A program made the translations under genes and the position numbers. Below the pieces are notes generated by a model that had not been told where the DNA came from, did not search any database, and worked only from the letters and a program-made list of their open reading frames with translations. 64,000 nucleotides of DNA from an uncultured Verrucomicrobiales bacterium (GTDB taxonomy: Bacteria > Verrucomicrobiota > Verrucomicrobiia > Verrucomicrobiales > Akkermansiaceae): contig CALGJQ010000014.1 of the NCBI GenBank assembly GCA_937928545.1, positions 124,001 to 188,000 of the forward strand, in the 5' to 3' direction. Within the stretch, counting starts at the first letter, position 1. Each line of letters begins with the position of its first letter. Positions 42,548 through 50,300 of this stretch are shown piece after piece.

Positions 42548-42793
42548 CTAAGCTTCTTTTTCTTTCTCGGCCTTTTCGGCTTCCTCTTCTTTGAGGAGGG
42601 TTTCGAACTCTTGCTCTTCGGGAGTGAGGGCGTCCCAGCGGGCTTTTTCGGTAGCTTCTTCTTCAGCGATTCGGGCGGCTTCGGCGTCAGCAGCTCTCTT
42701 TTCTTCGCGAGCAGCTTCGCGGGCCATGCGTTTTTCGAGCTTTTTCTGTTCACGCTCGCGGCGCTTGTGATCTTTGCTTGGTGTAAATGCCAT
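42548..42793 (-). CDS. Small charged coiled-coil protein
   Basis: An 81-residue protein composed almost entirely of Lys, Glu, Arg and Ala (MAFTPSKDHKRREREQKKLEK to the end KEEEAEKAEKEKEA), predicted as one long helix with heptad character. There is no signal peptide or enzymatic motif. Such small charged proteins are common and poorly described; DNA or ribosome association is only a guess. The low-complexity sequence makes the start uncertain. Confidence 0.6.
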   Translation of the reverse strand: MAFTPSKDHKRREREQKKLEKRMAREAAREEKRAADAEAARIAEEEATEKARWDALTPEEQEFETLLKEEEAEKAEKEKEA

Positions 42794-42980
42794 GGGTCAG
42801 TCCTTTCTCTGATGGGTTGAACGGGTGGGCGATTGTCTCGCTCTCAACGTGGGAAGGGTGTGGCCATACAATGCGAAGGGGATCTGAGCCAATAGAAATA
42901 TTTTGTAAATTTCACTTTGATCCCAATTTTCGAAAATCTTCGCGTGGTCAAGTTGGCTGATTTGCGTCATTTTCGGTACC

Positions 42981-43454
42981 GTGAACAAAAAATATCTACT
43001 TTGGGCTATTCTTTATGGCTCGATGATGGGGTTCGTGATGTTCCGGGCAATCGAGCCTCGTGAAGAGAGTTTTGTTTTGAGTCCTGATTCAGAGGGGCAG
43101 TATTCGAGAGTCATTGATGAGGATGATTTTCGGGTGGAGATTGCGGATTTTGGAAACGGGCGGCTGGACGTCTCGTTTGAACCGGCGACCGGATTTGGTC
43201 ACTATCTGATTTGGCTGGTCGTTGCCTTTCTCGTGGGGGCGCAACATTACCGAAGCCTAAAGCAGCCGACGGTGGAGGTTGAAGTGGAAGATGAAGGCTT
43301 CGCTCTAAAGTCGAATGAGCCTCGGAACGAGGATCCGCTGTATGAGAATTTTTTGCAGGAGGATGTAAATCGGCGACTTTTTCCAAGACCTCTGATGGAA
43401 GATGAATTTGAGGCGTGGCAGACAAATCGTGGCGGGTCTGAAGATTCGGAATGA
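42981..43454 (+). CDS. Two-helix membrane protein of unknown function
   Basis: A 157-residue protein starting at GTG 42981 (MNKKYLLWAILYGSMMGFVMF), with a second hydrophobic helix at YLIWLVVAFLVGAQHY (residues about 75-90) and a soluble acidic C-terminal tail (EVEVEDEGFALKSNEP, NRGGSEDSE). The loop between helices is acidic. No family was recognised. It ends in TGA and is divergent from the small coiled-coil gene. Possibly an inner-membrane accessory protein. Confidence 0.65.
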   Translation: MNKKYLLWAILYGSMMGFVMFRAIEPREESFVLSPDSEGQYSRVIDEDDFRVEIADFGNGRLDVSFEPATGFGHYLIWLVVAFLVGAQHYRSLKQPTVEVEVEDEGFALKSNEPRNEDPLYENFLQEDVNRRLFPRPLMEDEFEAWQTNRGGSEDSE

Positions 43455-43646
43455 GGACCTTTTTTTTCAAAGAAGCCCTCTGAAAAATGCCCAACGGGTG
43501 TTTTAGATTTATGGTCAAATTGGTGCTGGTCGAGACGATCGGAGAGGAGTTTTTGTTAACACAGATTTTCCTGATCTAGCTGACACGTTTTGATTGAAGA
43601 GGATTGCACGGATTTTTCTTCAGGAATTTTGGATGGATGACGGCGT
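43455..43646. other. Intergenic spacer with a fragment of a dispersed repeat
   Basis: No open frame. The stretch about 43556-43620 (AACACAGATTTTCCTGATCTAG, then GGATTGCACGGATTTTT) resembles the ATCCGCAGATTAATAAGATTAGCGC repeat seen at 44677, a family of short repeats common between genes in this phylum. The bases also serve the SDR terminator to the right. Confidence 0.4.
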
Positions 43647-43679
43647 AAAAAAAGCCCCGCGCTCGGGGTGAGCGGGGGC
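43647..43679 (-). terminator. Rho-independent terminator of the SDR gene
   Basis: On the minus strand, a GC-rich hairpin (GAGC/GCTC inner stem with flanking CCCC/GGGG) is followed by a seven-T run. It lies about 27 bp past the SDR stop at 43707 and ends the sugar-phosphate cluster. Confidence 0.8.
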
Positions 43680-43706
43680 GATTTGAGAAGGGGTGGTTGT
43701 TGCCGC

Positions 43707-44468
43707 TCAGATCACGCGGTCGTTGCCGCCGTCGATGGGGATTTGGGCGCCGGTGGTGGCGCTGAAGACGGGGCCCGCGACGGTGGAGACCATGGCGGCG
43801 ACGCCGGGGGAGGTGATCTCGGTGCTGAGGAGGTTTTTGGTTTTGTATTCCTCGACGGTCATGTTGTAGCGCTTGGCTGATTTTTCGAGCGCTTCTTGGG
43901 ACCAGATTTCGGTGTCGAAGACGGCATCGGGGTGGATGATGTTGACGCGGACGCCGTGGGGGGCGAGCTCGAGAGCAGCCACTCTTGCGAGTTGGGTGAC
44001 GCCGGCTTTGGTGACGGAGTAGGCGGAGGCGCCGGGTCCGGGGGCGGCGAAGTTTCGCGAGCCGATGATGATGATGCTGGCGGAGAGCTTGCTCTCTTTG
44101 AGGTAGGGGATGGAGAATTTGAGGAAGCGCTGGGTGGCGGTGAGGTTGATCTTGAGGTGGAGGTCCCAGGAGTCTTGGGGGGCGTCGATGTATTCGCCGG
44201 ATTTGAAGATGCCGGCGTTGGCCACGATGAGGTCGAGGCTGCCGTGTTTAGCGGCGGTGTCATTGATGATTTTTTTCAGGGCGGCGTCATCGGTGATGTC
44301 GCAGACTATGCCGGTGAGGCGCTCGCCAGTGAGGTTTGTGACGACGTCGGGGTTGATGTCGAGACCGACGACGGTGGCTCCGTCGTTGCGGAGGCGTTCG
44401 GCAGTAGCGCGACCGATTCCACCGCAGGCTCCGGTGACAATGGCTACTTTATTGGCGTGGATGGGCAT
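43707..44468 (-). CDS. Short-chain dehydrogenase/reductase
   Basis: A 253-residue SDR. Cofactor motif TGACGGIG (residues 12-19), NAG (about residue 85), Tyr-x-x-x-Lys (YSVTK) with an upstream Ser (IIIIGSRNFAAPG), and LGRP-like end AQIPIDGGNDRVI. The Gly-rich motif with VVGLDINPDV, Asp at the end of beta-2, favours NAD(H). It is the fourth gene of the Tm-1-like/LsrF/epimerase cluster and is likely to oxidise or reduce a sugar or polyol intermediate. The substrate is unknown. It ends in TGA with a strong terminator after it. Confidence 0.9.
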   Translation of the reverse strand: MPIHANKVAIVTGACGGIGRATAERLRNDGATVVGLDINPDVVTNLTGERLTGIVCDITDDAALKKIINDTAAKHGSLDLIVANAGIFKSGEYIDAPQDSWDLHLKINLTATQRFLKFSIPYLKESKLSASIIIIGSRNFAAPGPGASAYSVTKAGVTQLARVAALELAPHGVRVNIIHPDAVFDTEIWSQEALEKSAKRYNMTVEEYKTKNLLSTEITSPGVAAMVSTVAGPVFSATTGAQIPIDGGNDRVI

Positions 44469-44550
44469 GTTATTGGGTGATTGGGTTAAGAGGTTATTTG
44501 GGGGCTTGGTTGAGGGGGTGGCTCACGCAGAGGCTTTGTAGTTGGGTGAT

Positions 44551-44638
44551 TGAGGAGGTTTTGACCACAGAGTGAGCGGAAGGGAGCTGAAGCTTGGTTG
44601 AGGGGAGGTCTCACGCAGAGCAGCGGAGCAGCAGAGGC
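44551..44638. repeat. Dispersed repeat, CACGCAGAGCAGC family, copy 1
   Basis: Starts TGAGGAGGTTTTGACCACAG and continues AGGGAGCTGAAGCTTGGTTG, then CTCACGCAGAGCAGCGGAGC. A second copy is at 44711, with a few substitutions. A part of the same repeat occurs at 53161. Confidence 0.75.
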
Positions 44639-44710
44639 TTGGTTGTTAGGAAGAGTGAGCTTGGTTGAGGAAGTTTTGATCCGCAGATTAATAAGATTAG
44701 CGCAGATTAG

Positions 44711-44790
44711 TTGAGGAGGTTTTGACCACAGAATGAGTGGAAGGGAGCTGAAGCTTGGTTGAGGGGATGGCTCACGCAGAGCAGCAGAGG
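44711..44790. repeat. Dispersed repeat, CACGCAGAGCAGC family, copy 2
   Basis: Near-identical to copy 1 (TGAGGAGGTTTTGACCACAG, AGGGAGCTGAAGCTTGGTTG, GCTCACGCAGAGCAGCAGAG), differing by a few point changes and a short indel. It sits 30 bp from the end of the epimerase gene. Confidence 0.75.
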
Positions 44791-44819
44791 CTTTGGTTTA
44801 GGGTTTCTTGATTTAGAGA

Positions 44820-45503
44820 TTAGGATTTCACCCCAATGGTTTTGTTGAAGAAGGTGAGGTTTTCGGCGGGGTCTTCGTTGTTGAAGATGGCGGAGCCGGA
44901 GACGACGAAGTGGGGGTTCATGGCGGCGATTTGGGCGATGGTGTTTTTGTTGACGCCGCCATCGATGCAGATGAGGAGCTCGGGCTTCCACTCGAGGAGC
45001 TCTTTGATCTTGGCGGGAATGTCTTCGAGGAAGGTTTCTTTGCCAGAGTAGGGGCCGACTCCGAGGAGGAGGACGTAATCGATTTGATCGAGGTATTGCT
45101 TGATGAAGCTGGGGGAGGTGCCGGGGTTGAGGGAGACGCCGCGGACGATGTCTTGGTGGGAGGAGATGCGGGCGAGGGTGTCGTCGATGTGAGCGGTGTA
45201 TTCGACGGAGAATGAGATGAGGTCAGCTCCGGCGGCGGCGAAGGAGTCGATGTGTTGCTTTGGTTTGTTGATGAGGAGGTGGACGTCCTTCAAGAGGCTG
45301 GTTTTGAGCCCGGCGACGAAGGGAGAGCCTACGGTGATGTTTGGCCAGATGTTGCCGTCCATGACATCGAAGTGGAGGAGGTTGACGTCGTTTTCCAAAA
45401 GGGTTTGGAGGGCGGCGTCTTGATTGCCCATGTCGGCACTGAGGGTGGCGACGGAGAGTTGGGGGCGAGAGCGGATGAGGTCGATTTTTTCGGCGCGTGT
45501 CAT
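44820..45503 (-). CDS. Ribulose-phosphate 3-epimerase family protein, LsrE-like
   Basis: A 227-residue TIM barrel of the pentulose-phosphate 3-epimerase family. Metal-binding residues appear conserved: His and Asp in LLHFDVMDG, His in DVHLLI, and Asp in CIDGGVN. The SLNPGTSPSF and LLLGVGPYSGKETF loops bind phosphate. It differs from the housekeeping enzyme (SFSVEYTAHIDD replaces the usual TFHxEA). It is next to an LsrF-like aldolase; in enteric lsr operons an epimerase-like LsrE also accompanies LsrF. It may therefore act on an LsrF-pathway or pentulose intermediate (inference). Confidence 0.85.
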   Translation of the reverse strand: MTRAEKIDLIRSRPQLSVATLSADMGNQDAALQTLLENDVNLLHFDVMDGNIWPNITVGSPFVAGLKTSLLKDVHLLINKPKQHIDSFAAAGADLISFSVEYTAHIDDTLARISSHQDIVRGVSLNPGTSPSFIKQYLDQIDYVLLLGVGPYSGKETFLEDIPAKIKELLEWKPELLICIDGGVNKNTIAQIAAMNPHFVVSGSAIFNNEDPAENLTFFNKTIGVKS

Positions 45504-45545
45504 GATGGTTGGTCGTTGGGATTGGAGAATAATTAGAATTAGATC

Positions 45546-45625
45546 GCCCTTTCAGGGCTTGGATTTTCTGAGGACGTGAATCCTAGGGCGATGCCCTAGG
45601 CTACGTTAGTGTGCCCCGTTGGGGC
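45546..45625. repeat. Triple-hairpin REP-like element
   Basis: Three consecutive hairpins with 3-nt loops: GCCCT-TTC-AGGGC (45546-45558), CCTAGGGC-GAT-GCCCTAGG (45582-45600, perfect 8 bp) and GCCCC-GTT-GGGGC (45613-45625). It lies between the aldolase and epimerase genes. Similar CCTAGGGCGATGCCCTAGG-type repeats are widespread in Planctomycetes and Verrucomicrobia genomes and resemble REP elements moved by RAYT-type transposases. Confidence 0.7.
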
Positions 45626-45633
45626 TGGGAATG

Positions 45634-45673
45634 AAAAACCCCGGGACTCTTTTTGGGAGGCCCCGGGGTTTTT
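45634..45673. terminator. Bidirectional-type terminator after the LsrF-like gene
   Basis: An inverted repeat AAAAACCCCGGG ... CCCGGGGTTTTT: 12-bp arms enclosing a 15-bp spacer. GC stem with A-run on one side and T-run on the other works on either strand. It lies about 41 bp past the aldolase stop at 45714. Confidence 0.85.
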
Positions 45674-45713
45674 GAAGGTTGAGAAGTGACCGGGGCGGTC
45701 ACGCCACGAGTTG

Positions 45714-46580
45714 TTAGCCAGCGTTGTAGATTTCGATGGCTTCGGCGGGTTTGGCGCCGTTGTGGACGACTTCTTTGACGGCGCGCATCATGGCGAGGGG
45801 TTTGTCGGATTGGAAGACGTTGCGGCCCATGTCGACTCCGGAAGCGCCACATTGGATGGCGTTGTAGCAGAGTTCGAGTGCCTCGAGCTCGGGGAGCTTT
45901 TTTCCTCCGGCGATGACGACGGGGACGGGGCAGGCGGCGACGACGTTTTCGAAGCCTTCGGTGTAGTAAGTTTTGACGATGGAGGCGCCGTTTTCAGCAC
46001 AAACGCGGGAGGCGAGGCCGAAGTAGCGGGAGTCGCGAGCCATGTCCTTTCCGACAGCGGTGACACCCATGACGGGGATGCTGTATTTGTTGCCGATGTC
46101 GACGAGCTTGGAGAAGTTGGCGATGGTGGAGGCCTCGGTGTCGGCGTCACCGATGGCGAGCATGGCTGCCATGGCGGAGACGTTCATGCCGATGGCATCG
46201 ATCTCGGAGATGAGCACGTTGTGGTTCATCTCGGTGAGGATGGTGGTGCCTGAGTCGGTGCGGAGGCAGATGGGCTTGGTGTTTTCCGCAGGGATGCTGG
46301 TGCGAATCATGCCGCGGCAACCCATGAGGCAGTCGGCTTCTTCGGCAAGGGGGGCGATGTTGAGGTCGATGCGCTCGAGACCGGAGGTGGGGCCCATGAG
46401 GAAGCCGTGGTCGAAGGCAAGCATGACGGTACGTCCGGACTTGCGGTTAAAGATGCGGGACATGCGGTTTTTAATTCCCCATGAGGCGCTGTTCATGCCT
46501 TTGAGGTAGAATGAGGAGGTGTCTGCGGGTGTGTTGAGACCGAAGTTGTCTCCGTCTCTGATGTCGTCTAGGTCAGCCAT
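45714..46580 (-). CDS. lsrF: LsrF-like class I aldolase/thiolase
   Basis: A 288-residue TIM barrel very like LsrF of AI-2 catabolism: it opens MADLDDIRDGDNFG, has FNRKSGRTVMLAFDHGFLMGP, PLAEEADCLM, the Schiff-base Lys in ASIVKTYYTEGF, PVPVVIAGGKKLPELEALE and GASGVDMGRNVFQSDKPLAMM. LsrF acts on a 3-hydroxy-5-phosphonooxypentane-2,4-dione to give acetyl-CoA and dihydroxyacetone phosphate. No lsrK, lsrR or lsrACDB genes are nearby, so the substrate here may differ. It forms a cluster with an epimerase, an SDR and a Tm-1-like protein, which suggests catabolism of a C5-type sugar phosphate. The symbol is by homology only. Confidence 0.85.
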   Translation of the reverse strand: MADLDDIRDGDNFGLNTPADTSSFYLKGMNSASWGIKNRMSRIFNRKSGRTVMLAFDHGFLMGPTSGLERIDLNIAPLAEEADCLMGCRGMIRTSIPAENTKPICLRTDSGTTILTEMNHNVLISEIDAIGMNVSAMAAMLAIGDADTEASTIANFSKLVDIGNKYSIPVMGVTAVGKDMARDSRYFGLASRVCAENGASIVKTYYTEGFENVVAACPVPVVIAGGKKLPELEALELCYNAIQCGASGVDMGRNVFQSDKPLAMMRAVKEVVHNGAKPAEAIEIYNAG

Positions 46581-46650
46581 GGTATTAGTAGTTTAGTAGG
46601 TTGGGTTGTTTTGAGAAAATTTGAGGTGGTTTTTTGATTGAGGTGGTTTT

Positions 46651-46742
46651 TTGAACCGCTAAGTCGCTAAGACGCGAAGTTTTTTGAGGCTTGGTTGGGG
46701 GGCTTGGTTGGGGGGGAGCGGGCAGGATGCCCACTCTCCATA
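46651..46742. repeat. Dispersed 3'-end repeat, copy 3
   Basis: TTGAACCGCTAAGTCGCTAA start, GACGCGAAGTTTTTTGAGGC core, double GGCTTGGTTGGGG, then a GGGCA-GGA-TGCCC hairpin. It ends 7 bp past the stop of the Tm-1-like gene and separates it from the LsrF-like gene. Confidence 0.75.
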
Positions 46743-46749
46743 TTTTTTT

Positions 46750-48003
46750 TTAGGCTTCGAGTTTGTTGATGAGGTAGGTGACGGCGCGCTCGACGAAGGC
46801 GGGGTCTTGGGCGGTGAGGTTCATTGATTCGACTTCGATGGTGCTTGGGAGGTGTTTTTGGAGGGACTTCCAGTAGGCGGCGTCGAGGTCTGGGTTGTAG
46901 AGTTCACCTCCTTCGGCGGAGTAGGAGGAGACGCCTTTGAGGGGCATGAGGAAGAGGGTGTCTTTGGTGGAGTGGGTGAGTTTTTCGCCGATGACTTTGG
47001 CGACGCGGTCTTGTTCTTCGGCGTTGAGGCGAGGGACGAAGACGTAGGGGGAGTGCCAGGTGATTTGGTGGTCTTCGTATCCGGCGGGAACTTTGGAGGG
47101 CTCGTTGACGAGGATGCCGAGGTGCTCGGAGCCACCGGGGACGATGACTTGGGGGAGGCCAAGTTGCCCGGCGACGGTGAGGCGGTCGGGGCCACCTGCG
47201 CGGAGGACGCCGAAGACGCCGTCGGCGATTTCGCCAAGGCCGTAGTCGAAGACGGCGTTGATGATTCCTTCTTTCATCATTTGTTCCATGGCGTCACCAC
47301 CGGCGCCGATGGCGTGGAAGGTGATGACCTCGTAGCCGGCTTTTTCAAAGAGTTCGATGGCGTGCATGGCGCCCTGAGTGAGGACGCCGAGGTTGGACAT
47401 GCCGATGACGCCCTTGGGGCCTTTGAGCTTGCACTCGCTCTCGCTCGTCCGCATGGATTTTGCGATGCTTTCTTGTGTGGATTGGGCCATGCCCCAGGCG
47501 GCGGCGGCGGCGTTTGCGAGGATTTTGCGGGAGAAGACGTTGAGGCCGAGGATGTCGGAGACGGCGAACATCATGGTGATGTCCTTGATGCCGACGAAGG
47601 GGGAGGTGTCGCCGGAGGCGGCGGTGGAAAGCATGACTTTGGGGAAGCCGTAGGGGAGGGCTTGGAGGATGGGGGCGCAGGTGGAGGTTCCTTGGGTGCC
47701 ACCGAGGGTGACGACGGCGTGGATTTTTTTGGACTCTTGGAGGTCGAGCAGGAGCTTGGTGGCTCCGGCGACGATGAAGGGGTTGGATTGTTCGCGGTTG
47801 GGTTTGACGAGGAGTTCGTGGAGGTTGCCGCCGCCAGCGGAGATGACTTCTTGTTTGGTGACGTCTGCTTTGAGGTCGGAGTCGCCGACGAGGGAGAGGT
47901 CGATGAGGAGGGCTTGGCCGCCGAGGGTCTCGATTTCGGTGCGCATGAAGTTGGCTTCATCGGCTTTGGTGTCGAGAGTTGCTAGGATGGCGACGGTTTT
48001 CAT
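46750..48003 (-). CDS. Tm-1-like ATP-binding domain protein (UPF0261)
   Basis: A 417-residue soluble protein; the start at 48003 (MKTVAILATLDTKADEANFM) is the family start. Family motifs: LATLDTKADEANF, VVTLGGTQGTSTCAPILQALPYG, STAASGDTSPFVGIKDITMMFAV, a middle GVIGMSNLGVLT, ITFHAIGAGGDAMEQMM and VPGGSEHLGILVNEPSKVPAGY. The family is related to the tomato Tm-1 N-terminal domain, which binds ATP; bacterial members often sit with PEP mutase/aldolase-type TIM-barrel genes. It leads the LsrF-like/epimerase/SDR cluster and may be an ATP-using enzyme of that pathway (inference). Confidence 0.9.
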   Translation of the reverse strand: MKTVAILATLDTKADEANFMRTEIETLGGQALLIDLSLVGDSDLKADVTKQEVISAGGGNLHELLVKPNREQSNPFIVAGATKLLLDLQESKKIHAVVTLGGTQGTSTCAPILQALPYGFPKVMLSTAASGDTSPFVGIKDITMMFAVSDILGLNVFSRKILANAAAAAWGMAQSTQESIAKSMRTSESECKLKGPKGVIGMSNLGVLTQGAMHAIELFEKAGYEVITFHAIGAGGDAMEQMMKEGIINAVFDYGLGEIADGVFGVLRAGGPDRLTVAGQLGLPQVIVPGGSEHLGILVNEPSKVPAGYEDHQITWHSPYVFVPRLNAEEQDRVAKVIGEKLTHSTKDTLFLMPLKGVSSYSAEGGELYNPDLDAAYWKSLQKHLPSTIEVESMNLTAQDPAFVERAVTYLINKLEA

Positions 48004-48150
48004 TGGTCTATGGATACAAGAAGGCGGGAGAAGTGTCTTGAAGAAAACGGGGTGTTTTTTGAATGAAATCGTCAAAGAGCTTCTTGGGTGAGATGGATCT
48101 TGAGGCCTTTAGGATTGCCGGAAGAGGGGGGCGGGGGTTTAAGTGGGTTT

Positions 48151-49419
48151 ATGAAAGAATTGAAAATTCTTTTTTTGTATGTGTTTTGCGGAATGTCGCC
48201 ATTGTGGGGGCAGGATGGTCCGCGCTTGTTTTGGACTGATAAGGATGCCAGTACTGTGGAGTCATGGGATCTAGATGGTGGGAATCGGGAGACGATTGCG
48301 AACGGTCAGGCTGATCCGCGGGGGATCGTGGTGGATCGGGAATTTGATCTTCTTTTTTGGGTGACGAGGGGGGATGGGTCGATTCGGACTTCGAATCTTA
48401 ATGGATCGGGGCAGGCTGTTTTTTTGAATGGTTTAAATTCTCCGGCTGATCTCGCGATGGATCGAGTTGGACGGGTGCTCTACTGGGTGGAAGAGGATGC
48501 GGGGAGGATTCGTCGGAAGACGGTGGATGGAGATGAGACGCCGACGGATGTGATCAGCGGATTGAATGATCCCTACTATCTCGCGGTTGATGGTGGATTT
48601 ATCTACTGGAGTGAGTTCGACAATACTGTGATTCGTCGCTGCACTTTGGACGGGCTGAATCAAGAAGTGGTGGTGTCTGGTTTGTTTCAGGTGCGGGATG
48701 TGGAAGTGGCGGATGGGGTGATCTATTGGTGTGACCGAGATAGTAGTGATGTGAGGAGTCGGGCGGTGGATGGAATGGAGAGTGGAGAGGTCTTGTTTTC
48801 AGGAGGGGGAATGGAACGTCCTCATGGTTTGGTTTTGGATCCGGAAGAGGGACAATTGTATTGGACGGATACGAGGGCGAAACGGGTGAGCTCAGGAGCA
48901 ATGGATGGATCGGGAGGTGAGACGATTATTGTTTCGAGGGTGCTGGATGGAGATTGGGTGAATGGGCCTTGGGCGATCGATTTTTGGAGAGCTCCGGTTG
49001 ATGTTTTTCAGGAATGGCGGGAAGAGAATTTTACGAGTGAGGAGCTGGCGGATGCGGGATTGGAAATGAGTGTGTGGGGGAACTCGGCGGACCCGGATGG
49101 GGATGGGCGGGAGAATTTGATGGAGTATGCTCAGGGGACTGATCCAAAGGTGAGCGGGGGAATGCTGATCGAGACAGCTGCGAGTGAGGGGAAGTTTCAG
49201 GTGAAGGTCCGGATGCGGAAGAATGATGGAGCGCTGCAGTATGCGGTGGAGTCATCGCCGGATTTATCGGCTGCAGTCTGGCAGACTGATGAGCTGATGG
49301 AAGTGTTGCCACGAGAGGTTGATGAAGATGATCCTTCCTTCGAGTATGTCACGGTCGAGGTGCCCTTTACTGATGTTAATGGGGCACGGCTATTTGCGAG
49401 ACTTCGGGTGGAACGCTAG
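48151..49419 (+). CDS. Exported YWTD/LDL-receptor-like propeller protein
   Basis: A 422-residue protein from ATG 48151 with a signal peptide (MKELKILFLYVFCGMSPLWG). It has five or six YWTD-type repeats (LFWTDKDASTVESWDLDGGN, LFWVTRGDGSIRTSNLNG, LYWVEEDAGRIRRKTVDG, IYWSEFDNTVIRRCTLDG, LYWTDTRAKRVSSGAMDG), which fold as a six-bladed propeller. A short calcium-type loop (NSADPDGDGRENLMEYAQGTDP) and the common C-terminal exported-protein tail (ARLFARLRVER) follow. It probably binds a ligand at the surface; no enzyme site. Its stop overlaps that of the convergent AraC gene by 3 bp. Confidence 0.85.
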   Translation: MKELKILFLYVFCGMSPLWGQDGPRLFWTDKDASTVESWDLDGGNRETIANGQADPRGIVVDREFDLLFWVTRGDGSIRTSNLNGSGQAVFLNGLNSPADLAMDRVGRVLYWVEEDAGRIRRKTVDGDETPTDVISGLNDPYYLAVDGGFIYWSEFDNTVIRRCTLDGLNQEVVVSGLFQVRDVEVADGVIYWCDRDSSDVRSRAVDGMESGEVLFSGGGMERPHGLVLDPEEGQLYWTDTRAKRVSSGAMDGSGGETIIVSRVLDGDWVNGPWAIDFWRAPVDVFQEWREENFTSEELADAGLEMSVWGNSADPDGDGRENLMEYAQGTDPKVSGGMLIETAASEGKFQVKVRMRKNDGALQYAVESSPDLSAAVWQTDELMEVLPREVDEDDPSFEYVTVEVPFTDVNGARLFARLRVER

Positions 49420-50138
49420 ATCCGGTAGCGGGCGCGGTAGGCGGAGGGTGGTTCCTTGAGGATGCGGGAGAATTCGCGGGAGAAATGGGCTTGGTCGGAG
49501 AAGCCGCAGTGGTGGCTGATTTCAGCGAAGGTCTGGGTGGTGCGGACGATGAGGTGGGAGGCTTCTTGGACACGGAGGTGGCGGAGGTATTCCTTGGGCG
49601 TCATGTTGAAGGTGGACTTAAATTTGCGGAGTAGGCTGGAGAGGGAGAGGTTGGCAGTTTTTGCGAGTTCGGTGATGGGGATGTTGTCGCGGTAGTGTTG
49701 GTGAAGGAGCTGGAGGGCGGGGCCGAGTTCTTCGTTTTTTGAGAGGGAGGTGGTGCCTTGGTCGAAGGGCCTGGTGATTCCGATGATGCCACAGATGTCT
49801 CCTTTTTGATTGAAGAGGGGCTTTTTGGTGGTGGTGGACCAGTCGACGAATCCGCTGCCGCGGGGGACGAGTTCGACGCGGTTGATGATCGATTCTCCGG
49901 TGTCGAGGATGCGGAGGTCATCCTTGCGGATGTCTTTTAGGATATGGGCGGGGATGAAGTCGTCGTCTTTTTTACCGAGGATATCGTCTGACTCGAAGAT
50001 ATCGCAGAGGCGTTGGTTGTAGGCGACGTAGCGGAGGTCGCGGTCTTTGACGAAGTAGATGAAGCCGGGGAGGTCATCGAAGATGTTGGCGAGGTGGTTC
50101 TCGACGTGGTTCTTTTGAAAGAATTGGTCATCCTGCAC
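49416..50138 (-). CDS. PAS-domain AraC-family transcriptional regulator
   Basis: A 240-residue regulator, using GTG 50138 as start, because upstream in-frame sequence is repeat-derived. An N-terminal PAS domain (about residues 12-120: FDDLPGFIYFVKDRDLRYVAYNQRLCDIF, then FVDWSTTTKKPLFNQKGDICGIIGI) senses an unknown signal. The C-terminal AraC DNA-binding domain carries two helix-turn-helix motifs (ITELAKTANLSLSSLLRKFKSTF, then FAEISHHCGFSDQAHFSREFSRILKEPPSAYR). PAS-AraC regulators like this are common in Verrucomicrobia and often control nearby carbohydrate genes; the PhoD-like and PQQ-propeller genes upstream are candidates (inference). Confidence 0.88.
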   Translation of the reverse strand: MQDDQFFQKNHVENHLANIFDDLPGFIYFVKDRDLRYVAYNQRLCDIFESDDILGKKDDDFIPAHILKDIRKDDLRILDTGESIINRVELVPRGSGFVDWSTTTKKPLFNQKGDICGIIGITRPFDQGTTSLSKNEELGPALQLLHQHYRDNIPITELAKTANLSLSSLLRKFKSTFNMTPKEYLRHLRVQEASHLIVRTTQTFAEISHHCGFSDQAHFSREFSRILKEPPSAYRARYRI

Positions 50139-50248
50139 GGAGGAATGGTGAGTGGTGAAGGGTGACTTGTGAAGTCTGGGGTTTTGAATGGTGACTTGTG
50201 AGTGGTGAGTGGTGGATTCTGGGGTTGAGGGGCTTTGGTTGAGGAGGT

Positions 50249-50300
50249 TTGAACCGCTAAGACGCGGAGGCGCGAAGTTTTTTGAGACTTGGTTGGTGGC
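50249..50300. repeat. Dispersed 3'-end repeat, copy 4 (without hairpin)
   Basis: TTTGAACCGCTAAGACGCGG start, then AGGCGCGAAGTTTTTTGAGA and a GGTTGGTGGC end. It abuts the stop of the PhoD-like gene. The flanking 50139-50248 holds short GTGAGTGGTGA-type tandem repeats. Confidence 0.7.

Larger units (their letters stand above)
44469..44819. other. 351-bp intergenic region made of dispersed repeats
   Basis: No coding frame. It contains a duplicated unit (44551-44638 and 44711-44790, about 80 bp each), a CTCACGCAGAGCAGCGGAGC repeat family, and a GATCCGCAGATTAATAAGAT motif near 44677-44710. These motifs recur at 53161 and elsewhere, so the spacer is a repeat nest between the epimerase and SDR genes. 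Confidence 0.7.

Noticed and set aside
44469..44819. Insertion sequence between the SDR and epimerase genes
   Set aside because: No transposase frame and no terminal inverted repeats are present, only short dispersed repeats.
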